Shown: piece after piece, positions 57,751 to 64,000 of the stretch
Layout: each line of letters begins with the position of its first letter
Position numbering within the stretch: position 1 is the stretch's first letter
Assembly: GCA_026692725.1 (NCBI GenBank)
Contig: JAPMUG010000005.1
Coordinates: 124,001-188,000, forward strand
From: Ecytonucleospora hepatopenaei
Taxonomy: Eukaryota > Microsporidia > Enterocytozoonidae
Length of the DNA stretch: 64,000 bases
Reading direction: 5' to 3'
Notes under the pieces: generated by a model
What the model saw: only the letters and a program-made list of their open reading frames with translations
Told to the model about the DNA's origin: nothing
Database searches by the model: none
Translations under genes and position numbers: made by a program

Positions 57751-58953
57751 TTAACTTTTAGTATCCTTAGTTAATTCAATATATTTGTCTTTAATTTTTC
57801 TATATTGTTCTATAAGAACACTTTGTTTTTGAATTTTGGTCTCAAGTTCCTGTTTTTGTGAAATATTTGCAGTACATGCGCTTGATAAGCCCATGATTGC
57901 ATCTTTTACTGCACAAATATGCATTTTAAGACGACCTAATTCTTCGTGTATCAAATAAAAACTTTCTAAACAATTTTGTTGTTTTATAAAAAGTGTGTTA
58001 TATTCAATATTACTTTGTTTAAGTTCAGATTTTAAATTTTGAAAATCTTCTTCATGTAATGGTTTTTGGTGTTCTGTACTTTTACCACTTCCAGTTGATT
58101 CTTTAAGCATTTTATTTTCTTCTTCAAGTTTTTTACAAAAGTCTTCTAAAGCCAATGTTCTTTCTTGTGATTCTTCTAGTTTAAATTTTAATGTATCATT
58201 ATTTTGCAAACTATTGTATTTGCTTTTTATTTGATCATATTTTTCCTTAATTTCTTTGTATTCTTTTTCAAACGTATTTTGACTTTTTTGTTTTTTAATG
58301 ATAATGTCATGTTCTTCAGAATTATTTTCATAGGTATTTTTTAATACTTTAATTTCATTAAATCTATTGTCTGATAGTTTTTTTACATCTTCAATTTCCT
58401 TGTGAATTTTTTCTGCATTATTTTGTAATTCTAAATTTTGTTTTTTAACAGCTGAAAGTTCAATTAATAAATTTTTGTTTTCTTCTTCTTTGTTTTTATT
58501 TTCATTTTTTAACTGTAAAATCAATTCATCTTTTTTATCTATCAAACATTGATTTTCTAAAGGTAAAAAAGATTCAAAATTGTTTTTTTCATTTATAGTT
58601 TGGTCAACTTTTTTATCATCATCTTCAGAAAGAAGTTTTGAAGTTAGTGTTATTTTTTCTCTTTCTAATTCTTCTATTTTATTTAATAATTGAATCTTTT
58701 CTTCTGCTCTCTTTAAAAGTTCTTCTTGTAAAATCTCTTTGTTTTTTTCATATGCTTCTAACTCACATATTTTATTAACATATTTTTCAATTTCCTTAAT
58801 TAGATCAGGATAAGAATAGTCATTGTAATCAAACTCTGCATATGTGCATTTGTATAATTTGTATTTAAAATCAATAAGACTAAATTCTTCCAATTTTATT
58901 CGTAATTTTCTATTTTCCTCAATCAAAAAGTTTATTTCTTCTGTGTTGTCCAT
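57751..58953 (-). CDS. Hypothetical coiled-coil protein
   Basis: A 400-aa protein, almost wholly coiled coil from residue 50 on (heptads such as QLLNKIEELEREKITLTSKL). The N-terminal 50 residues (FKYKLYKCTYAEFDYNDYSYPDLIKEIEKY) look like a short conserved head. Possibly a spindle, golgin-like or polar-tube-organising protein; no assignment. TTTTAGGGTC lies about 15 nt upstream of the ATG on the coding strand (read GACCCTAAAA). Confidence 0.55.
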   Translation of the reverse strand: MDNTEEINFLIEENRKLRIKLEEFSLIDFKYKLYKCTYAEFDYNDYSYPDLIKEIEKYVNKICELEAYEKNKEILQEELLKRAEEKIQLLNKIEELEREKITLTSKLLSEDDDKKVDQTINEKNNFESFLPLENQCLIDKKDELILQLKNENKNKEEENKNLLIELSAVKKQNLELQNNAEKIHKEIEDVKKLSDNRFNEIKVLKNTYENNSEEHDIIIKKQKSQNTFEKEYKEIKEKYDQIKSKYNSLQNNDTLKFKLEESQERTLALEDFCKKLEEENKMLKESTGSGKSTEHQKPLHEEDFQNLKSELKQSNIEYNTLFIKQQNCLESFYLIHEELGRLKMHICAVKDAIMGLSSACTANISQKQELETKIQKQSVLIEQYRKIKDKYIELTKDTKS

Positions 58954-59146
58954 TTAAATTATAAAATATTTTAGGGTCAAATTTTTATTTTCTTTACTTA
59001 TATAATTTTATAAGAATAAAAATAGCATGAATAAATAATACTTAATGATATAAAATAATATAGTTTATAATATTTGCTAATATAAAATATTACTTAAAAA
59101 TATGAATAGTATAATTTATAATAATTAAGAAATATAATACAAATGT

Positions 59147-59370
59147 TTATTTAAAATCTATATAAAATGGATAATCTTTGATACTTTCATTTTGTAACAA
59201 ATTAAACACATTTTGTGCTTGTTTAAAATTATAACAATTTATAAATCCCACGCCCTTGCATAGACCTAATTGTCTATCCATCATTAAAACAATACAACTC
59301 AATTTCAATGTTATTCCTTTTTTCACCAAAAGCTCATACACATCCTCTTCTGTTGTGTAACAAGACAAAT
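59147..59370 (-). pseudogene. CBP20-like RRM, C-terminal part of a split gene
   Basis: About 73 codons of an RRM: LSCYTTEEDVYELLVKK matches CBP20 (nuclear cap-binding protein 2; family pattern NLSFYTTEEQIYELF), RNP1 is KGVGFINCYN, and the end is YPFYIDFK. The first strand of the RRM (YVGN) is missing: upstream in the same frame, there is no ATG before a stop, and the sequence becomes G-rich (C-rich on this strand). A possible 5' part lies at 59979-60083. Function would be cap binding with CBP80. As it stands it seems broken, unless the junction is an assembly error. Confidence 0.55.
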
Positions 59371-59978
59371 GAGATGTTCGTGTGTTGTGGCTTGTGGAGT
59401 GGGTGACGTTCCGTAGGGTGTCGGTTGTGGCTTATTTTACATGTTGTGTTTCACCATTGTCATAAATAGTGCTTTGGTTGTGTATTTATTAGATGACTTG
59501 AGAGTATGTTTTTTTGATTAATATTTGGGGCAGAGTGTGTTATCTTTTGGTGTGTGGGTGGGGTGGGTGGTTAGGCTGGGGGGTAGGTTGGTGTTTCTGG
59601 TTTTGATGGTATATGTGGGGTGTGGTGTGTGTGGGGTGGCGGGGGGTAGCAGTTAGGGGGGTGTATACGTTAGGTTGGATATTTGGGGGGTGGAGGGCGG
59701 TGAGCTGTGTTGATGGGGGATGGGTGGGATGTTATAGGTGGGAGATGGACGGTCGATGCGGTCGGGGTGATTTGAGGTATGTGGGAAGGAGTGACTGTTG
59801 GGAAGTGGGGGAATGGGAGGGGTGGGAGGGACGGAGGGTGCGGTTGGAAGGTTGTGCGGTGAATGAGAGGAAGGGGTGATCATTGGTGGGGTATTTTCGA
59901 TGAGTGGGAAGCAGGGTGGAGAGTTCGCGGACGCGTGTGAAATGGTGGGACTTTCAACTCTTGAAGGTATCTCTATAA
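59371..59978. other. G-rich low-complexity island
   Basis: About 600 bp, strongly G- (and T-) rich on the plus strand with few C, unlike anything else in the window. It includes runs such as GTGGGTGGGGTGGGTGG and GGGGGG, which can form G-quadruplexes. Frames through it are open only because of composition (low-complexity W/G/R/V) and look non-functional. It separates the two parts of the CBP20-like gene. It may be inserted foreign or telomere-derived DNA, or a misassembled low-quality piece. Confidence 0.6.
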
Positions 59979-60083
59979 TTAGTGATGCGGTGGGTGGCTC
60001 TTCCCATTATAAAATCTGTCTTCATTTCTTTCATAACTTGAATTGTCTCTTTTATATCTATTTCTTCTTGGATAATATGCCAT
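59979..60083 (-). pseudogene. Possible 5' part of split CBP20-like gene
   Basis: A 34-codon frame starting at the ATG at 60083 with a CCC motif 7 nt upstream (GGG at 60090-60092). It reads MAYYPRRNRYKRDNSSYERN and then EDRFYNG before entering the G-rich island and a stop. The Arg/Tyr-rich start is the kind of flexible N-terminus placed before an RRM. It is in the same orientation as the RRM at 59147-59370. The link is inferred from position and missing parts. Confidence 0.4.
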
Positions 60084-60207
60084 TCTTAAGGGTGAATTTA
60101 AAATTATAAAATTTATGCATAAAACTTATGATACATTTTAGATATTGTAATATTAATGTTAAAAGGTTTAAATTAATTAAATGTTTGGTTTATAATAATC
60201 TATTGGT

Positions 60208-60534
60208 TCAGATTTTATTTTTCAAATGATTTTTTTCAAACTTTTTTAATAAGAAATGTATTCTCGATACAATGCCCATAACTAACATGTTAAAATGTAG
60301 AAAAAATCCGCTAACAACTTCTCTTGAACATAATACATATACATTTTTACATAATTCTATACTTTTTAAAAATATTTTTTTATTTTCAAAAATATTTTTG
60401 TTTTTTAAAAGAATGTTGTTAAGCATAACTAAATTATTCATAACTTTATGTCCTTTAAATTGTTTTTTGTGTCTTAAAACTATCTTTTTAAGCAAATTAA
60501 CTTCTGAATTGTACATTTTATCATACTTATCCAT
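60208..60534 (-). CDS. RMP1: RNase MRP subunit Rmp1-like
   Basis: A 108-aa helical protein, tentatively RMP1, a protein subunit of RNase MRP, which cleaves pre-rRNA. The arrangement LLKKIVLRHKKQFKGHKVMNN matches the family's LLxxLYHRNKNQHRxxKWW, and the second half (ELCKNVYVLCSREVVSGFFL, then HFNMLVMGIVSRIHFLLKK) matches CYxAFSxVVADxQFxxLGLVLLALLARVxxLL. The length fits the domain alone (yeast protein 201 aa). Confidence 0.5.
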   Translation of the reverse strand: MDKYDKMYNSEVNLLKKIVLRHKKQFKGHKVMNNLVMLNNILLKNKNIFENKKIFLKSIELCKNVYVLCSREVVSGFFLHFNMLVMGIVSRIHFLLKKFEKNHLKNKI

Positions 60535-60752
60535 GTAAATATTAGAAATATTCGATTTTTATTTTTTTAACCATATAATAACAATGTATTTAAAATATTT
60601 TGGTTTATTTTATTTCTTAAAATTTAAAAAAATAATTATATCAAGTGTTTTATAACTAAAAACATCAAAACCTGTGAAATATTTTATAAATATTATTTTA
60701 TTACTCAATCAACAAAAAATAATAAACAACAAAATACTACCAATAATTTATT

Positions 60753-61619
60753 TTAATATCTTCTTTGTCTTTCCTTGCTAAAATCAATACGAATGCTGTC
60801 ACAATTTGGTAATGGACCAGCCCTTTCCAAAGCTTCTTTTGCATTTTTTGCAGCATCAATAGATTGGAAATTCATAAAACAAAATCCTTTTGATCTTCTT
60901 GTTTCCCTGTCACACACAACATTCAAATCAAAATCATCTCTAATGTGTCTTGATAAAACATCTCTTAATGTATCATTGTTATATTCATAACCAATTCCAA
61001 ATACAACCAGCCCAGCTGAAGGTTCATTTTCTCTTCTCCTGTCATCTCTTCTCCTATCATCATTAACTCTGTCACCGAAATCCCTTCTGTCATCTCTTCT
61101 GTCATCTCTCCTGTCGTCACGTCTGTCATAATGACCTTCTCTTCCTCTGTCATTGTAACCACCCCTTCTGTCATCTCTCCTGTCGTCACGTCTGTCATTG
61201 TAACCACCTCTCCTGTCATCACGCCTGTCATCTCTCCTGTCGTTGTAACCACCACGACGATCGTCAAACTCTCTTCTTCTGTCATCACCTCTGTTGAAAT
61301 CTCTCCTTTCATCTCTTCTGTCATTATATCCAGGTCTCCTATCATCTCTTCTGTCATTGTAACCACCTCTTCTGTCATCACCTCTGTTGAAATCTCTCCT
61401 TTCATCACGTCTGTCATTATAGCCACCTCTCCTGTCGTCACGCCTGTCATCTCTTCTGTCATTATATCCACCTGTTGATTCTTTGTATTCTCCTAATACA
61501 GCATCTGCTTTGCTTTTAAACCCTTCAACGTTTCTTTCCTTTTTAGGAGTTTCTTCCTCCCATCCTACTGTTTGCTCTGTAGAATTTGCTTCCTTTGACT
61601 TTGCTTTGGCTCTTGGCAT
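60753..61619 (-). CDS. Tra2/SR-like RRM protein with RDDRR repeats
   Basis: A 288-aa RNA-binding protein. The start is the ATG at 61619 (MPRAKAKSKEANS); the frame continues upstream to a TTG, but TTTACCC 12 nt before this ATG supports it. Residues 50-195 are repeats of the kind GGYNDRRDDRR, arginine/aspartate/glycine/tyrosine-rich and disordered, likely RNA-binding and condensate-prone. One C-terminal RRM (LVVFGIGYEYNND..., RNP1 KGFCFMNF, ending IRIDFSKERQ) resembles transformer-2 and SR proteins. Probably a splicing or mRNP factor. Confidence 0.72.
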   Translation of the reverse strand: MPRAKAKSKEANSTEQTVGWEEETPKKERNVEGFKSKADAVLGEYKESTGGYNDRRDDRRDDRRGGYNDRRDERRDFNRGDDRRGGYNDRRDDRRPGYNDRRDERRDFNRGDDRRREFDDRRGGYNDRRDDRRDDRRGGYNDRRDDRRDDRRGGYNDRGREGHYDRRDDRRDDRRDDRRDFGDRVNDDRRRDDRRRENEPSAGLVVFGIGYEYNNDTLRDVLSRHIRDDFDLNVVCDRETRRSKGFCFMNFQSIDAAKNAKEALERAGPLPNCDSIRIDFSKERQRRY

Positions 61620-61804
61620 TTGATAAGTGAGGGTAAATTTTTGCAAAGACCAAATAGGAAAAATAATTTTAGACTATTCTTAAAATATCAAAAACAATTT
61701 GCAGTAAGTTAGAAACATACCAATATATAACACAATACAAATATTTGTCTAGCATAAAAATAGTGTTTATAATTTAATATAATCAACCAGGATCATGTAA
61801 TAAT

Positions 61805-63061
61805 TCATTTATTGCTTTGCAATATCTTGTTTTGTGTTTCAGTAACCAATAAAATACGCATAATATTTATAAACTCATTTTTTGTTATACAAATATCCAA
61901 TGCCTTTTTATACACTGAAATATCCTTTGTTTCTCCTCCTAAATAAACATATAGCTTATAATACGTCTCATTATTCTCAATACCTTTTCGTAAAATCTCA
62001 ACTTTATCTGTATTCAAATGCATAAAATTGAAATTTTGTTTGTTTTTTTCTGATAATTTTTCAACAAAGTTAACAATTAAATATGTAAATACATATAACC
62101 TACAATCCACATATGTATCTATATCACCTTGTAAATACATATCACTTATTTTTTTGACAAAATCAATGTTTTCATTTATTATACTCCACTCTATAGAAAT
62201 TCCAATTATATTTAAAACAGTATTTGTAGTTTCATGTTTTTTAGATAAGAAACTTTCTATCATTTCATTAACTAAATTAACATTTTTATTTTCAATGTCA
62301 CTTGTTTTTATTAAATTTATAAGAAGATGTTGTAACCTTAAATTTTCTTGTAATTCATTTTGTGGTTCAATGCTATTCAAAAGGTCAATCTGCTCTTTAT
62401 ACATATTGTTTTTATCCATAATGTAACTTTTTAAAAATAAAAATTTATCATCTTTTAAAGCATTTTTAACATGCCTTTTATGTGCAGATTTATCAAGTTT
62501 TTCTAGTTCATCTGAAAAATAGCAAATAACCAAAGAAACAAAAGTATTCTTGTCTGAATTTGTGCTCGATAAAAAAATATCCTGTCCTTTTTTGAAATTT
62601 CCGTTTAAACACTCTTCTATACCAAGTTTGATGTCTGCTTTTAAAGAACTTGGTTCACATGTTGCTTCAATCAAATCATAAAAATTCTCCCTGTAAATAT
62701 TTCTTCCTGTTTTTTTCTTTTTGTTTATTCTTAAAAATTTCTTAGAAGATTGTTTGACATACTCTTCCAATGTTTCTTGTGCCATTTGATTATATTTTTC
62801 TAGGCTTTCTATTCCTTCTATCATGGTCAAAAATAGAATAGCTTTAAATTTATCATCCAGGTTTATTTCTTCTTTGTAAATTTTTAAAATTTCTCTCTCT
62901 ATTTCCTCTTTGGAAAAATTCTTAGAAATTGAGCTAAAGTCATTTAAGTAAAACAAGGATTTTATACTTTGCTTTTTTGGTCTATCAGTAAAATATTTAA
63001 AAACAGCAACACCAACACCAACTACGACAGCAGCAAGTAAACTTTTTTCTTTTTTGTTCAT
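61805..63061 (-). CDS. TOM70: Tom70-like mitosome import receptor
   Basis: A 418-aa protein with an N-terminal membrane anchor (LLAAVVVGVGVAVFKYF, residues 9-25) and a long helical solvent-exposed region of TPR-like character. The N-in anchor, Pro/Lys after it (TDRPKKQS) and helical rest fit Tom70, known in microsporidia as part of mitosome import. No canonical TPR consensus (W-x2-L-x-Y...) could be seen, so other N-anchored helical proteins are not excluded. Runs convergent to nothing nearby; intact. Confidence 0.42.
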   Translation of the reverse strand: MNKKEKSLLAAVVVGVGVAVFKYFTDRPKKQSIKSLFYLNDFSSISKNFSKEEIEREILKIYKEEINLDDKFKAILFLTMIEGIESLEKYNQMAQETLEEYVKQSSKKFLRINKKKKTGRNIYRENFYDLIEATCEPSSLKADIKLGIEECLNGNFKKGQDIFLSSTNSDKNTFVSLVICYFSDELEKLDKSAHKRHVKNALKDDKFLFLKSYIMDKNNMYKEQIDLLNSIEPQNELQENLRLQHLLINLIKTSDIENKNVNLVNEMIESFLSKKHETTNTVLNIIGISIEWSIINENIDFVKKISDMYLQGDIDTYVDCRLYVFTYLIVNFVEKLSEKNKQNFNFMHLNTDKVEILRKGIENNETYYKLYVYLGGETKDISVYKKALDICITKNEFINIMRILLVTETQNKILQSNK

Positions 63062-63289
63062 TATATTTAATAATATTTATAAAATCTTATAACTTAATGT
63101 ATGTAATATTTTATAATATATTTTATAATATATTCACAAAATATTTATAATATATTCACAAAATATTTATAATATATTCACAAAATATTTATAATATGAA
63201 GGGTATGTTATAAAAATATTTTATAATTTTATTTTTATAGTAAAATAATCTATTACCAATAAATTTAAATATTTATTAACTTGAATTAT
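63062..63289. other. Intergenic with short tandem repeat
   Basis: This gap contains three copies of a 22-bp unit (AATATATTCACAAAATATTTAT) at about 63123-63196, then GAAGGGTATG at 63198-63207. No gene was seen. Confidence 0.55.
63123..63196. repeat. 22-bp tandem repeat
   Basis: Three head-to-tail copies containing TATTCACAAAATATTTATAA, just upstream of the Tom70-like gene on its strand. Confidence 0.75.
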
Positions 63290-64000
63290 TTATTCGTTGG
63301 ATGTTAATGTTTCATTGTTTATTTCACTTTCAGATGGAGTTGGCTTTTTATGGTCATCTTTACCAGATGGTAAGGTGGTTGGCCTGTGTACTGTGTGGAT
63401 GCTATCGCTAACATTGACAATCATAGACATTGGATCGCATGTGTTCTTGCACTCTGCAAATGCACCTTCTGTGGTGTTAGCAAAGTCGCTGCATGGCCTG
63501 CAATCCTTTGCAATGTCCTTCTTTTCGTTAGGCTTACCCTGTGAATTGATCATATCTCCTGCCCTGTTTACGTCCATCTTATATGAAGGTCTTTTAAAGA
63601 AAGACTTGCATACTTTTGGTGGTAAAATTAACTCGTACTTTGGTGTTTCATGAACAATCATTGCTATCAACTTTTCTTTTTCTGTGTTCCATATTTCAAC
63701 TACGTTCTTAAACACATCCAAACTGTATTTTGAACCCTTGAGCCATTCCTTGAGTGCTGCCTTTGTGTAGCAGTTTTTGGTTGCCTGGTTTAATTTGACC
63801 ACGCATGGCTTTTGAATTGGCTTTGACATTTCATTTTTAATGAGTGAATTGATTGACTTTGACAACTGGAATAATTTCTTCTTTTTTGCTTCAACACACG
63901 CAGTAAACTCAGAAGGATCTACTTTTTGTTGTGCACCATCTACCTGTACGTTTTTCTCTATGAGGCTCTGCTGGCATTCTGCTGCAGCCCTTCTTTTTGC
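63290..64000 (-). CDS. Hypothetical protein, partial at window edge
   Basis: The frame stays open from the stop at 63290 to the window edge (about 236 codons), so the N-terminus lies outside. Internal TTG/ATG at 63865 and 63829 are not needed as starts. Visible protein: Lys/Ala/Gln-rich helical part (RAAAECQQSLIEKN, FTACVEAKKKKLF), then CVVKLNQATKNCYTKAAL, KVCKSFFKRPSYK, CRPCSDFANTTEG, CKNTCDP, ending in a Ser/Pro/Glu-rich tail. Repeated Cys pairs suggest a secreted structural protein, such as polar tube or spore wall component, but no family is recognised. Confidence 0.55.
   Translation of the reverse strand, partial: AKRRAAAECQQSLIEKNVQVDGAQQKVDPSEFTACVEAKKKKLFQLSKSINSLIKNEMSKPIQKPCVVKLNQATKNCYTKAALKEWLKGSKYSLDVFKNVVEIWNTEKEKLIAMIVHETPKYELILPPKVCKSFFKRPSYKMDVNRAGDMINSQGKPNEKKDIAKDCRPCSDFANTTEGAFAECKNTCDPMSMIVNVSDSIHTVHRPTTLPSGKDDHKKPTPSESEINNETLTSNE

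Noticed and set aside
59613..59883. Open frames on both strands in the G-rich island
   Set aside because: Composition alone keeps them open. The proteins are W/G/R or P/H/S low-complexity with no domain.
59925..59945. Sequence resembling a cDNA-library adaptor (CGGACGCGTG)
   Set aside because: Only 10 bases match and the following bases do not. It may be chance, though an artefact remains possible for the island.
60965..61478. Long frames in other phases over the RDDRR repeats
   Set aside because: They are by-products of the short-period repeat; the RRM-containing frame is the real gene.
63290..64000. Assignment of the partial gene as a polar tube protein
   Set aside because: Cys-rich and Lys-rich composition is suggestive only; no diagnostic motif was seen.

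Overview
This window looks like a gene-dense, intron-poor, very AT-rich chromosome segment of a microsporidian (an obligate intracellular fungal relative). The gene set fits: shortened eukaryotic proteins (RPA49, eL29, eS27, CCT-theta, SRP54, eIF6, SPC1, Sec66, Kish), two homeodomain proteins, trehalose-6-phosphate synthase, an Lso2-type ribosome hibernation factor and a class II myosin. Many start codons sit within about 35 nt of a short CCC/GGG-type motif, often beside AAATTT, the start-proximal signal known from microsporidian genes. No tRNA, rRNA, CRISPR array or bacterial-style operon was seen. The species cannot be fixed from this sequence alone.

Layout. 1-711 has no clear gene. 712-14854 is a housekeeping block: a tail-anchored protein, RPA49 and eL29 diverging from a 32-bp promoter, eS27, CCT8-like chaperonin, two homeodomain genes flanking TPS1, a structured Pol III-like RNA, SRP54, an acidic coiled-coil protein and myosin II. 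15330-24600 is an extreme AT zone in which every protein carries long Asn-rich tracts (two unknown intracellular proteins, Sec66, two type I membrane proteins, and the N-terminus of an Mtr4 helicase). 24301-31040 holds Mtr4, a cohesin Scc3/STAG-like protein and eIF6.

31326-54275 is a lineage-specific secretome and surface island. It starts with a family of about 185-aa secreted helical proteins (six genes), interrupted at 33.0-35.6 kb by mobile-element debris (a MITE-like inverted repeat, a GC-rich remnant and a dead Tc1/mariner element with IR/DR ends). A 411-aa secreted protein follows, whose paralogue lies at 51.8 kb. ER genes (SPC1, p24-like) sit in the middle. From 44.6 to 54.3 kb there are about 14 small single-pass membrane proteins; several are clear paralogues with a W-I-S-x-H-P motif just before the membrane segment. 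One of them (53104-53583) has a tail with five Tyr-based motifs resembling phosphotyrosine docking sites.

54352-64000 returns to housekeeping genes: Lso2, a Nop9-like PUF protein, Kish/TMEM167, a coiled-coil protein, a broken CBP20-like RRM gene split by a G-rich island, RMP1-like, a Tra2-like RRM protein with RDDRR repeats, a Tom70-like protein, and a partial Cys-containing protein running off the right edge.

The most novel candidates are the 31-54 kb secretome island, above all the Tyr-motif membrane protein and the WISxHP family; the split CBP20 gene with its G-rich insert; and the unassigned structured RNA at 8.2 kb. Assignments rest on reading motifs by eye; none was confirmed by a search.
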